Below are positions 8,526 through 19,128 of a stretch of DNA of 64,000 bases, piece by piece. This DNA is from Microplitis mediator. Lineage: Eukaryota > Arthropoda > Insecta > Hymenoptera > Braconidae. Below the pieces are notes generated by a model. It was given only the letters and a program-made list of their open reading frames with translations. It was not told where the DNA came from and ran no database searches. Position 1 is the stretch's first letter, and every line of letters starts with the position of its first letter. A program made the position numbers and the translations under genes. The stretch lies in the NCBI RefSeq assembly GCF_029852145.1, contig NC_079979.1:8658642-8722641 (forward strand). The letters are read 5' to 3'.

Positions 8526-9764
8526 ATGGCAGCGGAAATCTTAAATATTCAACGACAAATCATTTTTGATGAGTCGATTGCACACTATGAAGCACATGCT
8601 CATCTCCCGTATGCTTCATCAACATTCAACAACAGCGATGAAATAAGAATTACCGTTCAACATCAAGATTTATGTCTACTTCCAAGTAAAAGTACACTGC
8701 ATGTGTATGGAAAATTTACAAAATCTGATGGTACAGCTGTAAGTGCAACTACTCACATGGTAAACATGACAGTATGTCATATGTTTGAAGAAATACGCTA
8801 CGAGCTCAATGATGTTGAGATTGATCGTAATAAAAATGTCGGCATCACAAGTCTCATGAAAGGATATACATCACTGAGTCCAGCTCAACAAAATACACTC
8901 GAGAACTCAGGCTGGATTATGGATGAAGCTGTAAACAAATTACACAATGACAATGGCTACTTTGATGTATCTATACCACTGAGTCTCCTGCTTGGATTTG
9001 CTGAAGATTACCATAAAGTTGTCATCAACGCAAAGCATGAATTGATTTTAATAAGATCAAATTCCGATTTGAATGCATACATTGTGGCTACACCTGCTGC
9101 TGGAGCTCATGCTGAAGCTGTTAAAATTACACTGCAAAAAATCGAGTGGATTGTACCATATGTGACTATGGCTGATAAACAAAAAATTGAAGCTCTGAAT
9201 TATATTACAAGTGATCCAGCTATCTCAATCAGTTTCCGTGCTTGGGAGCTGTACGAGTATCCTTTATTACCAAATACTTCGAAGCACATATGGGCAGTCA
9301 AAACTTCTACGCAGCTCGAGAAACCACGTTTTGTCATTCTTGGATTTCAAACAGCACGAAAAAATGACGCAACTAAAAATGCTAGCGTATTTGATCATTG
9401 TAACATCAGAGATATAAAATTATTTTTAAACTCTCAGAGTTATCCTTATGGGAATTTAAACCTCAACATTGCAAACAATCAATATGCTCTGTTGTATGAT
9501 ATGTATATAAATTTCCAAATTTCATACTACAACAAAGAACCTGAGCCACTGCTAACAAAGAAGAAATTTTTGGAACAAGCACCACTGTATGTTATCGATT
9601 GCTCGAAACAAAACGAATCAATTAAATCTGGACCAGTGGACATTCGCCTAGAATTTGAATCTGCAAATCAATTTCCTGCGCAGACATCAGCTTATTGCCT
9701 CATTATACATGATCGTATAGTCGAGTATAATCCTATAAGCAGTATCGTACGAAAACTAATATGA
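8526..9764 (+). CDS. Major capsid protein (double jelly-roll, hexon-like)
   Basis: About 412 aa from the ATG at 8526; the frame is open from a TTG at 8502. The start EILNIQRQIIFDESI and segments such as MFEEIRYELNDVEID match proteins commonly annotated in animal genomes as F54H12.2-like, which are the Polinton/adintovirus major capsid protein. The length fits a double jelly roll. It forms the icosahedral shell with the penton protein and is matured with the protease. Intact frame. Confidence 0.9.
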   Translation: MAAEILNIQRQIIFDESIAHYEAHAHLPYASSTFNNSDEIRITVQHQDLCLLPSKSTLHVYGKFTKSDGTAVSATTHMVNMTVCHMFEEIRYELNDVEIDRNKNVGITSLMKGYTSLSPAQQNTLENSGWIMDEAVNKLHNDNGYFDVSIPLSLLLGFAEDYHKVVINAKHELILIRSNSDLNAYIVATPAAGAHAEAVKITLQKIEWIVPYVTMADKQKIEALNYITSDPAISISFRAWELYEYPLLPNTSKHIWAVKTSTQLEKPRFVILGFQTARKNDATKNASVFDHCNIRDIKLFLNSQSYPYGNLNLNIANNQYALLYDMYINFQISYYNKEPEPLLTKKKFLEQAPLYVIDCSKQNESIKSGPVDIRLEFESANQFPAQTSAYCLIIHDRIVEYNPISSIVRKLI

Positions 9765-9803
9765 AGACTGTTAAATTTTAATCCAACGCCAACCATACAT
9801 TAT

Positions 9804-9956
9804 ATGTATGTATGGAGATTCGCACACGAGCAAGCAAGAAGAGGCGAATGGGAACAAGCAGCAAGAGATCAAGAACGATTTAAACAAAGAATTAATAAAT
9901 TAAATATAATTATTGAACCTGTATTAATTAAAAAACTTACATTTATAAATAAATAA
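9804..9956 (+). CDS. Small charged ORF downstream of the capsid gene (50 aa)
   Basis: ATG at 9804 and stop at 9954-9956. The product begins MYVWRFAHEQARRGEWEQ, is rich in Arg/Glu/Gln (helical) and ends basic. It starts 40 nt after the major capsid stop on the same strand. No homology is recognised. It could be a last small virion gene or chance. Confidence 0.4.
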   Translation: MYVWRFAHEQARRGEWEQAARDQERFKQRINKLNIIIEPVLIKKLTFINK

Positions 9957-9992
9957 ACTTTTTTATATTGACATATATTGTTTTTATTATTT

Positions 9993-10250
9993 TTAACCTA
10001 AAATATACATTTAAGTCTTACATAACCTTAAATATGTTACATAACCTCAAATACATACGAAACTATAGTATTTTTTTCTTAACCTAAAATATACATTTAA
10101 GTCTTACATAACCTTAAATACTTTTTCATTTCACATAACCTCAAATACATAATAAACTATAGATATTTTTCTTAACCTAAAAATATACATTTTTTCAGTC
10201 TTACATAACCTCAAATACATAATAAACTATAGATATTTTTCTTAACCTAA
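9993..10250. repeat. Degenerate tandem repeat of about 65-90 bp units
   Basis: Three to four units, each holding CTTAACCTAAAATATACAT, GTCTTACATAACCT and CTCAAATACAT...AAACTATAG, with length differences between copies. It separates the Polinton from the minus-strand cluster, and the last unit includes the 3' end of the 10247 ORF. Confidence 0.8.
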
Positions 10251-11032
10251 AAAGTACAATTGCAGCAATCTTTTCTAAATGGATATGCAAGGCTATCAGG
10301 GATATCATCATAGAAAAGAGAATGATCCCGACACCTTTGATAGCCAATCAATTTTTCATTATTTTGTAATCGTTCCGGTAGTTTGTGCCAAGCGAAATCG
10401 ATTTGTTGGGTTGCATTTTCAATGATAAATGCAACATCAAGACATGCGATATCTTGATTATCCATACACAGTAAGTTCCCCAACTGATTGAAGATCTGAA
10501 CCGACTTTTCATAGGTTGGTTGGTTTCCATAACAAGTCCAAAACCACTTCTTGAAAAATTGAACATTTTGATATGCACATGAAGAATAAAACTTTTTCTT
10601 ATGATGAACATGGTATGGACAGCGATGTTTTGGAAAATCATAAGCATCAAATAGAGAAAAATGTCTTAGTTTTTCCATATCAATTATAGGTACAACAGAG
10701 TCAATTAGATCATCAAGCCATTTTTTCTTTCGTTCACCTTGAACGTAAAAGTAATGTGCATTTTTCACCAAAATATCTAGATTTTCTTTCAATGATTCAT
10801 ATGGTTGCACACCAGATGTCCATGAAATTGAATGTTGAAGTCCACAATGATCAACACTTTTTTGCATTACTGCAACATCAATCTGATCTAAAGGTGGTTC
10901 GAATAACCAATGTTCACATTGCACACGTTTATATGGATTGACTTTAACAGAAATATCACTAGCACAAAGTTCTTTTATCACAAATCTACCATCAGGCATC
11001 TCGAAACCCACAAAATCAATTATTACTTCCAT
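10247..11032 (-). CDS. DEDD-exonuclease-like protein of insect mobile-DNA type
   Basis: 261 aa. It starts MEVIIDFVGFEMPDGRF with an acidic DxxGxE-type first motif and IKEL. Further on are VQGERKKKWLDDL and CPYHVHHKKKFYSSCAYQNVQFF, a Cys/His pattern I associate with a widespread insect family of exonuclease-like proteins found beside transposable elements. The C-terminus is Cys-rich (CCNCTF). The start codon overlaps the stop of the upstream spliced ORF (TAATG, shared base 11032). Assignment to the DEDD fold is tentative, since the later acidic motifs cannot be placed confidently. Whether it belongs to the adjacent Polinton or to another element is open. Confidence 0.6.
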   Translation of the reverse strand: MEVIIDFVGFEMPDGRFVIKELCASDISVKVNPYKRVQCEHWLFEPPLDQIDVAVMQKSVDHCGLQHSISWTSGVQPYESLKENLDILVKNAHYFYVQGERKKKWLDDLIDSVVPIIDMEKLRHFSLFDAYDFPKHRCPYHVHHKKKFYSSCAYQNVQFFKKWFWTCYGNQPTYEKSVQIFNQLGNLLCMDNQDIACLDVAFIIENATQQIDFAWHKLPERLQNNEKLIGYQRCRDHSLFYDDIPDSLAYPFRKDCCNCTF

Positions 11033-11443
11033 TATTGCGGTTTGTTAGCTTTGAACAATGACTTAGTTAATATGAATGTGATTTCATGACACGCTTCTTC
11101 ATAATCTTTGCGATCATTAAAGTTTGATAATAATTCTTTCCAATGAGAAAGTTGTAAGTTGATTTCTTTCCTTCGAATAGCCACTTCTTTGTCTCTTTCC
11201 TCATTCGCTTTTCTAAAGTAATAGGAATCTGGGATAGCGTCGTTGTCGTTGTCGCCGTAGTCATCAAAAATATCACTTTCGCTGCTTATATCCTCAAACT
11301 CGATTTGGGCATCATGGTTACACTCATCAGTGCATACATGAAGTCTGTAAAAATTAACAATTAAATATTTATAGTTAAGTTATTAGAAAAATAATAGTTT
11401 TTAAAATAATAATTCTTACATACTTTGAACCGTGAGGACCCAT
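11032..11443 (-). CDS. Spliced acidic ORF (110 aa), middle cistron of a three-ORF cluster
   Basis: Exon 1 is 11443-11424 (ATG GGT CCT ...), donor GTATGT at 11423-11418. The intron is 79 nt, acceptor TTTTTACAG ends at 11345, and exon 2 is 11344-11032. The joined phase is open for 110 codons and there is no Met in exon 2, so the splice is needed for translation. The product has a CTDEC-type Cys pair, a long acidic stretch (Asp/Glu-rich, DDYGDNDND) and a charged helical C-terminal half. The start is 3 nt after the stop of the 11734 ORF and the stop overlaps the exonuclease-like start. Function unknown. Confidence 0.55.
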
Positions 11444-11446
11444 TTT

Positions 11447-11734
11447 TTATGACTTTCCAAGCATGCGTAATTGCAGTTTTTCCGTTTTTTCACTAATTTC
11501 AAATAGATTCTTCGCTAACTTTTTTTTTTCAACACAGCCTGGACACGATACTTCTCGCGCACTTTCAATAATTTCAATGTTTTTGTCGAATGCAATTACG
11601 TCATTGATAAATTTACCAATATCCTCGGGAGGTATGTCACCAAATAACGATTCAATAATATCGTCAAGATTATCAGTGTACGGCCGGTTATGTAAGAGAA
11701 AAATTCTTTCACTTTCACTGAATTTATTATCCAT
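11447..11734 (-). CDS. Small ORF (95 aa), first cistron of the cluster
   Basis: ATG at 11734; the ORF is open from a GTG at 11740. The acidic N-terminal part includes DNLDDIIESLFGD. A CPGC motif sits near residue 68, and a basic coiled-coil-like C-terminus follows (KKKLAKNLFEISEKTEKLQ). The stop TAA is three bases before the next ATG. No family is recognised. Real coding is suggested by spacing to the two downstream ORFs. Confidence 0.5.
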   Translation of the reverse strand: MDNKFSESERIFLLHNRPYTDNLDDIIESLFGDIPPEDIGKFINDVIAFDKNIEIIESAREVSCPGCVEKKKLAKNLFEISEKTEKLQLRMLGKS

Positions 11735-11740
11735 TTGCAC

Positions 11741-12284
11741 AAGCTGTTAACTAGAACGTTTCTCAATGTAGACTGACTGCTGCTGCGAGCTCAGCGCTCA
11801 GCTCAGTATCCCCACTCTAGGCCGAAAACAAGTTCAAACCTGATAGATGACGTCATCTACTACGCAGTTAAAATAGAAAGTTTTTTTCTCGGAACTGGAT
11901 GAGTCATCATCTGAAAATTCTACTACGCAGTTAAAAAATAAAAAAGAGGGGAGAGAATCTCACGTCCAACGCGAGCTCAAAATGGCAGATAAGAACTCAA
12001 AATGGCTGACAATTAGCATCAAACGGACCCTAGATAAGCTCAGGTGGTAAAAAAGATCTCAGATAACGTCAATTAGCTTCAAAATGATGTCAAAAAGGTC
12101 CCAGATAAGCTCAAATGATGTCAAAAAGGCCCCAGATAACCAACGGTCGATACATTATCGATACATTATCGACAATCGATAACTTACCATCCGCCGATAA
12201 CTTACCATCCGCCGATAACTTACCATCCGCCGATAACTTACCATCCGTCGGTACAACAGATCATGCCCATCTTGCCCCAAGTGA
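11741..12284. other. Non-coding segment with short direct repeats
   Basis: Holds two copies of CTACTACGCAGTTAAAA (about 11858 and 11921) and two of GATGTCAAAAAGGYCCCAGAT (about 12085 and 12117). No gene is seen. It is a candidate location for the Polinton right end, but this cannot be tested without the left terminus. Confidence 0.5.
12177..12250. repeat. 18-bp minisatellite, four copies
   Basis: Unit CGATAACTTACCATCCGC repeated four times, the last with one change. Reading through it gives a DNLPSA peptide repeat in an ORF at 12115-12312, which is judged a by-product. Confidence 0.9.
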
Positions 12285-13556
12285 GCCAGAACCTTCCCTG
12301 CCTATCTACTAAACACGGAATTAGCATGGTTACTCATAGCTCGAGGTGCAAATATCAATGCAAATAATGATGACAGTGGAAATCGACCAATACATCAACT
12401 TGTAATCGCTGCTGGACAGGAAACAGGAGTAAACAGGACAAGGCTGGCAGAGATAATGGAATATATGCTACAGAATGGAGTCGAAATAGAGGCAAGGAAT
12501 CGTGAAGGAGTAACAGCTGTGCATCTAGACGTACGACAAAGGTACATGGGAATATTTGATTTGTTTATGGAACACGATGTGAATATGGACATGGAGGACG
12601 AGAAAGGAAGAACACCATTATTCTACGCGGTGGAATATAGACAATCGGAAAAAGTAAATGCATTATTAAAGCAAGGGGCTAGAGTGAATCATAGAGATTG
12701 CCATGGAATGACACCGCTGTTCATGATATTTAAGAAAATTTTGACTCACCGGTATGAAGGAAACAATTTGTATAGTCCGGATCACATAAGGAAGATGGAA
12801 ATAACGGGAATGTTAATCAAATTTAGAGCCAATGTCAATCAGCAGACGACTAAGGGGGGCGTAACACCATTGCACCTAGCAGGGGCAAAAGGATATGATG
12901 AGATTGTAACGGTGCTACTAGAAAATGGGGCGAATGTTAATTTAAAAGATAAAAAGGGAAGATACGTGGTACAGTATTGTAGATATGCGCGGCAAGATGA
13001 TGATTTGCCTACAGGATACGGAAAAGAGCCGGACGAAATGTGGTCAGTCACTGAGAGACATGTCAGTTGGACGCATTTGATAATCAGACAGTTCCTTATA
13101 AAGAAAAGAGTTATGGGAGATATGATAAACCAGGATTTGGAGCTGGAATTGTTGTACTTAAAGCAAAATGAAGAAGAGTATGACGTAAAATGTAGAGAGG
13201 AAGTAGAGGAAATGAAGAAAATTGTGTTAATACGTCAAGGGGGAGGAGAAGTGATACCTATCGACGTATGGAAAGCATCAATGGAAGGTATGAGGCGATT
13301 TATGAGGCATAAGGATTTTGTCCGAAATTTTCAACGAGGAAAGATCGGCCATTATGGGAATTAAATGTTGAAAAAAATTGTAGCGGCAAGATACAGGGAG
13401 AAGCTTATCAAACGGGCTATTCGGGTGTTAAATAACGTGTCAAGATACAGCGAGATACCATTAGAAGATTTGCCAAAGTATGTATTGGATGAAATCGTTA
13501 GTAATATTAATAATGAAGAGCTCATCAAGATGACAGGCATGGACCAGTTATTCTAA
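12285..13556 (+). pseudogene. Ankyrin-repeat protein with PRANC/F-box-like C-terminus, split by an in-frame stop
   Basis: The frame is open from just after a TGA at 12282. Ankyrin units include ARGANINANNDDSGNRPIHQL, QNGVEIEARNREG, KGRTPLFYAVEYRQSEKVN, QQTTKGGVTPLHLAGAKGYD and ENGANVNLKDKKG. A charged helical region follows. A TAA at 13362-13364 interrupts the frame, but reading continues in the same frame to 13556 with SRYSEIPLEDLPKYVLDEI, the LPxxxxxEI core of a PRANC/F-box-like tail. PRANC ankyrin proteins are known from poxviruses, Wolbachia and parasitoid wasps, where the tail recruits ubiquitin ligase. No start ATG precedes the first repeat, so an upstream exon is missing or the gene is decayed. 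A recent nonsense mutation is the simplest reading. Confidence 0.75.
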
Positions 13557-15362
13557 GTGTGGAAAAGAAGTGAAAATAAAAGGAATAGTCGTAAATACGT
13601 GGATTAGAAAAAAATGACAAATAAAAAAATATAATAATGGAATATGATTATTGAATGTATCAATTATTGCGTACGAAATTAATAAAGAATATTATTAACT
13701 CGAATTTCACCCTCTGATTTTTTTTTGTTGTTGTAATAATAACAAAGTAAAGTTAGAATAAGAGACCGGGAGGAAGAACTTAAATATTTCATTGCATGAA
13801 AACCCGCTACCGGTAACCTATTCTTCTACTTTTACTTTCTGCTACTTTCTATTGCATGGCTTCAGATCATATACTTAAAACTTCGATAAATTCTTTCTCC
13901 GGCTCGAGAAATTAATCAATAAGTGATAATAGTAAATTTATAATAAAAATTGTAGCATTATTTAAGTTAAGAATATAAATTACGAATGAATGTGCATAAT
14001 TCCACAGGATATCCTCTTCTAAAAAGTTGATGACCGGATGTCGTATCGTTTTACGTCGCTTCTGTGACTATTTTATTCGGTTGTCGATTGGTCGACTGAG
14101 ATAGTGGCGGGATTTTTGAAAGAATGAAGGCGAGCGAAGCGAGCATGTTGTGTCTAGTTTAATAAAATTGAGTGGGGAATAAATACGAGAAAGAGTGTAA
14201 GTATAAATAAAAGATTCATTTTATGCTAAGAAACGCTGGGGTAAAGGAAGTAAAGAATTATATAATTATAAAGATAAAATTATTATGAAGATAGATGTAA
14301 ATGATAGTGGTAAGTAGTGATGATAATTAATTAGCTAGTATACGACTATTTGTGGACAGAGTAACGTTGCAGTCTGGTTATCCTCGGTACACACAATTCC
14401 AGAGTTGACGAATGACGACAGTTCAATTCATCTAAATAAAATATTTTTCTTTAGTATAATTAAGTTAATCTGGAAAAGAGAAAAAGGAAAATTGAATAAC
14501 TTACCAATCTTGCGGGATTTTACCTCCCTCACCTTTTCCTTCGCCATACAGGCTTAAATTTCATTCCCTTTCTCCCCAGTTATTTTTTTTTCTCATTAGG
14601 TTTGGTCGGTTGTTGATGTCTATCTTATTTTTCTTGTTCGTGAACCCATATTTTCCTCCCTTTTAATTGAAGTCAATGCATCCCAGAAATAGGTGTTATT
14701 TGCATCTATATCGTGGGCATAGTAACAAATTAAGGTAGTAATTATATAGTTGAGTAAAGAAAAAATGATATTGTAGTATAGGTTGTAAATTACTCACATT
14801 ATATTGAAAAAAAAGAATCAACCTTACAAATAAATGGGAAATGTACACAGTAGATCTTCTTCCCTTGTTAAACTCACTATTTTTTCTCGCAGCATGCGAA
14901 CAGGTGCGATTGGAACGGTTATAGTAAGTAAAATGTTAATTAAGCAGAACGAGAAAAGTATAAACTATAAATCTTTTCGAAAAAAAGGGGAACAAGAAAA
15001 AAATATTATTATAAAACAATTAAATGTTATTAATAATAGTAGGTAACGAGCTATGTATAATTTTTATCGTTATAAATAGACTCATTACAATGATCACTTT
15101 AAAAGCACATCAACATTACATTTTTTTTTGTTTTGTTGTTACGCGTTTAGAATAAAGAAATATTGGTTAAATATAAGAAAATTCAGCTGCTGTACAAAAA
15201 TATTAAAAATCCTTTCCTTTCAATACCCAAATTAGTCAAAAAAAAATTTTTTTTTCATGATTTAATGTCTACACTCACTAATATTCTACTAATGGGAAAA
15301 GTAAAATGAAGTTACAGAAAAAGGGGGTGCGAAAAATTATTAAACGAGAGAGAAAGGAAAAA
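13557..15362. other. AT-rich intergenic segment
   Basis: No convincing gene. A short ORF at 14834-15046 is Lys/Asn-rich and judged random. GAGCGAAGCGAGC near 14133 is a small palindrome. Confidence 0.6.
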
Positions 15363-15699
15363 CTAGGCGGTTCTATCTAGTAGGTCCTGAATGTTGGTTA
15401 GAAGATTTCGAACTGGGCTCAGGCGATTGAGGGTGGTGAAAAGGTCCTTGAGAATGACTGGAAGTTGTAACCCGGTGAGGCAGGATACGTCATCCAGGAA
15501 AGTTAAACCCACAATCGGCGGGTAGCAGGCACGGCACAGGTACCACAGGGTATCCCTAAGCTGTTCAAGGATCTGAAAAAGGAAAGAAATTTTAAGGACA
15601 TGTTCCAAAATTATATAGGAGGTAAACACAAATACTCACAATCCGTGGAAGATGAAGCACACGATGGTTAAAAGCTCGCATCGAAACAAAATCCGACAT
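15363..15699 (-). CDS. Small multi-exon gene A of a tandem wasp gene family
   Basis: Coding exons are 15699-15640 and 15572-15363, joined phase 0 across an intron of 67 nt (donor GTGAGT, acceptor TTTTTCAG). The product is about 89 aa. It begins MSDFVSMRAFNHRVLHLPR and continues with CRACYPPIVGLTFLDDVSCL and a helical tail. A 5' non-coding exon ends at 16339 (GTAATA donor), joined to an exon starting at 15717. There is no signal peptide or known domain. Its closest relative here is gene C (24876-25180), with MxxFVSMRxFNHRxLxLPR in the same exon layout. Low cysteine and small size leave function open. Confidence 0.6.
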
Positions 15700-16649
15700 A
15701 TTTCGGTAGTTGATAATCTGAAAAAAAATAGATAAATAGAGAATGGATAAAATTTATTTTGTCATCCGAAAAAAGGGGAATAAATGGGCGATGAAGGATT
15801 CAAGTTTATAAAGTAGATGTAAGAGTAAATTATATCTAAGCAGTTACAGTTTTCCTGCTCGAATGGAAGTGATGGCAATTAAATTTTTGAAGGAAATTTT
15901 TAGATTATTAGAGAAATTCTACATTCTGGGAGTTGCTAATTAAAAGCTTGTAAAATTTTGTTTAGAAGTTATTAGAGTAAATAAAAGATATAAAATTTTT
16001 TTCTTATCGAAAAAAAATAAATAATAATGTTTTGGCAAATGAGGAATGAAAAGTCGAAATTTTTGCAGGAAACTGGAGATATATATATTTTTTTTCTTCT
16101 CTCTTTCTCTTTCTCCAGCACGTTGAGAAAAAGGTATGACTTTTTCTGGTTCGAAATATTGAAATTGTGGGGAAAAGGCTGACAGCAAGTATTGAAAAAA
16201 AAAAACGAAGAAAAAAAAAAGAGAGAAAAATTTTGTTTTCGTGGGGAAGAGCGAATAGTTAAAGACATTTTAATCTCGCATTTCTTAGAAAATTTTAAGT
16301 TATTATAGAATTTAAAACAGAGGAAAGATAATTATTACCTTATAAGATGCACAGATTTCAAAATATCGTACTTGTAGGAACACAGGTTATAAAGCAAAAT
16401 CGCTGAAACGATCTTAACAGTTAAATACGGCACTAGCACTGAACACAAATTTTGAAAAAGAAAAAAAAACAATAGGAAAAATCTGGTCGCACCAATTGAT
16501 ATCACTGTAGCACTGAACAAAAAAAAAACGTTGAAATTTTTTATTATTTCACTCGGAAGGAAAGATTAATTTTCTTTATATATATGCATGCGTTACAAAT
16601 TATGATCGCGATCGATGCAGCAGTCAAGACTTGTTGCGAACAGCGTTGC

Positions 16650-16720
16650 GAGTTGAATCTGAATAAAGTCAACGGAATTTGGAAATAGGATATGGGTACA
16701 ATAGATAAGGGGATCTCTCA
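16650..16720 (-). promoter_or_regulatory. Conserved proximal promoter block of gene A
   Basis: Lies upstream of the non-coding first exon and aligns with blocks at 19705-19790 and 26141-26226. Shared features on the plus strand are GAAT(A/G)AAGT, GGAATTTGG/GAATTCGG, two GATA-type sites (GGATATG and TAGATAAG) and GATC(T/A)C. Conservation above the surrounding AT-rich DNA suggests shared regulation. Confidence 0.5.
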
Positions 16721-17430
16721 TCGAAAGACGTTATTAAAATGCATACTCTCCAATGGAAAAATATTGAATAATTGGTAGTTGCTATTATAATGTTTTGTCG
16801 GCTAATAAAGACAAAAACTATGATTTTGATTTTTTCCCCAGTAAAGAAAAAAAGCATGAATAATAATTTCATTAAGTGGCGCATATGTCAATTTTTTTTT
16901 CTTTCTGCCCTTTATAATAAAATAATAAATACATGTGGGATGTTGCATGGTGACAATCTATAGCAATCTTGACATTTATTATTTATCTAAGAATTTTATG
17001 CAATTTCAAAAAACATAAAATTACCAATTTTACAGCTAATAACTATTATTATGTAGGAAAAGAGGATGAGGAAGAATAGGATTATCATGAACTTAGTATG
17101 GTTGCCATTTTATTTTTGTTGAAAATTAATGCATCTTTCTCCGAATTACTCCAAAAAAAATTACAGGCAATAAATAGATAAATCTAATGGATCCGCATTG
17201 AAAAAAAAAAAACTTTTTTTAATTAATTGAAATATATAAATAATAGCTTGAAATAAAAATAATGATTGACAAACAAATAACAATAAAACTTATTTATTTA
17301 ATCTTTCATTGATTTTAATAATCAAACGTTAATTTATAAATATTAAACTATAAAGACGGAAACATCATAAACGCAATTAAAAAAATTATACTTAAAAATC
17401 AATAATATTTATATATAGCATATTATAAAT

Positions 17431-18130
17431 AACATATTTATGATAGATTTACCGTATTTTACTTGAAACGTCCATTTTAGTATCTTAAAATTACAATTTG
17501 TATTGGATCAATTCAAAAGACATGTAAATTTACAATATCGATTTTTTTTATTTCCGAATGAAAATTGTAAATTTGAATAATTTTCTTGTAAAAAGTTAAA
17601 TCATTTTATTGTAATTTTAAAAACAGATCTTTTGTTGTGGTTTTACTAATAATAACAGTAAAGTAAATCACAAATATTTATGATAAATTTACCATCTCAT
17701 AGTTGAGATGTACACTGTAGTATCGTAAAATTACAATTTGTACCAGATAAATGTAAAGGATATGGAAAATTACAATATCAATCTCTTATTCTTAAGAAAA
17801 TAAGTAATTTTAAATTAGTGTTTGGTGGATATTCAAAAAATTAGTAGTAATTTAGAAATCAAATTTTTGCCCAAAATTTACCAACAATTATGGTAAGTTT
17901 AATTACATGAATTTATAATAAATTTACCATATTGGTGTTAAAATTTTAGCTATACTATTGTAAAATTACTATACGTATCTGATTCATACAAAAATAATGT
18001 AAAATAACAATTTTTTGTGATTATACAATTTGAATGTCATTTTTACAGTGAGACATTGTAATTTCACGAATATTGTTCACTGTTTAGTTTTACAATACGC
18101 TAATTTGTAAATTTCCATAACATATAGTTG
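17431..18130. repeat. Degenerate ~240-bp tandem repeat, three units
   Basis: Each unit has TTTATRATARATTTACC, then TAGTATC(G/T)TAAAATTACAATTTGTA and a TGTAAAATTACAATAT-like segment. The 3' edge ends TTTTTAACAGTGTAG. AT-rich and non-coding. Confidence 0.65.
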
Positions 18131-18199
18131 GTAAACATATTGGAAATTTATTATTTATTTTTAACAGTGTAGTACACAAAAATAGATGTTGGTTAATTC

Positions 18200-18745
18200 C
18201 TATGCAGCTGCGTCTGGAAGGGCAGGCGGCGTTTCCGACGAAAGTCTGGAAATGAAAAATTTTATGAATTAAAAATATGTGAAGGGAAGAGGAGGAAAGA
18301 TAGGGGAAATTGAAGTGGATACTTACTGTTCGGCGATAATTTTACCGATAGCGATCTTTTCAAGCTCGGGCCATAACTGCCAAAAGACGTGCATGTCCGG
18401 AGACTGAAATCACCGCAACGGGGCACTTAAAGTGCGGGCATAAAAAAACGCCCGAGTTCGAACCAATGAGCCCTCCGGCTCAAAACGCTTATGGGGAGAA
18501 AGGCGTAACCGAACTAATGTGTCGATCTAGTCGCATAGCCACACGTCACGATTCGGGGGTTATGGGTCTATCAGCATCCGTAGATATGCCACGATCCGGA
18601 GGATAATCTGGAAAGAAATAAGATAATTAAAATAAGAGACAAAATTTTAAAGAAAATTTTTAAAGATGTTCAAATATAGGAAACTTACATATATGGACGC
18701 GCGATGTCGGCAAAACTCGTTCAACGTTACGCCTTGTCGAAACAT
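18200..18745 (-). pseudogene. Gene B, degraded member of the small multi-exon family
   Basis: Exons are 18745-18689 (MFRQGVTLNEFCRHRASIY, donor GTAAGT), 18607-18327 (donor GTAAGT) and 18245-18200 (ends TAG). Splice sites are good, but the frame entering exon 2 (IILRIVAYLRMLIDP) stops early. The homologous downstream frame resumes as WPELEKIAIGKIIAEQ, matching gene D. Nonsense and frameshift damage is therefore inferred, though alternative splicing could use part of it. A non-coding exon with donor at 19440/19441 and a conserved promoter block at 19705-19790 lie upstream, as for A and C. Confidence 0.5.
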
Positions 18746-19034
18746 AGTGCTAAAAATAAAAGAAAATGATGAACATAGTGGTAAAAAAAAAAAAAAAATG
18801 ATGAATGTACGAATGGGAAATTGTCAGAGAAAAAGGATAGAAATTAAATTTTGGTAGATTAGTATATGTATGTATATATGTATTTAAAATACATAGGGAG
18901 AGGGAAATTTTGAGAATTCCTCTAATTGATATAAGAAATTATTTTCTGCCGGTTGTTAAAGGTATTTTTCAAAAAAAAAAGAGGATTTTATAGAAGTAAG
19001 GAAATAGAATATTAAAAGCGAATTAGGAAAAAGG

Positions 19035-19037
<3 letters not shown>

Positions 19038-19124
<87 letters not shown>
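19038..19124. repeat. (TA)n microsatellite
   Basis: About 43 uninterrupted AT/TA units. Confidence 0.95.

Positions 19125-19128
<4 letters not shown>

Larger units (their letters stand above)
1..9956. mobile_element. Polinton/Maverick (adintovirus-like) element, left end outside the window
   Basis: This block carries the full Polinton core: protein-primed PolB, retroviral-type integrase, FtsK/HerA-type packaging ATPase, adenain-like protease, penton-like and major capsid proteins, plus a parvovirus-type PLA2 protein. Genes are compactly packed in two divergent groups around 6112-6202, and every main frame is open. PolB runs off the left edge, so one terminal inverted repeat is outside the window. 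No right terminal repeat can be identified without it. The right boundary is set at the last ORF attributable to the element and could lie further right, up to about 12 kb, if the minus-strand ORF cluster at 10247-11734 belongs to it. Confidence 0.9.

Noticed and set aside
12115..12312. 65-codon ORF with DNLPSA repeats
   Set aside because: Produced by the 18-bp minisatellite; no start context or downstream continuity.
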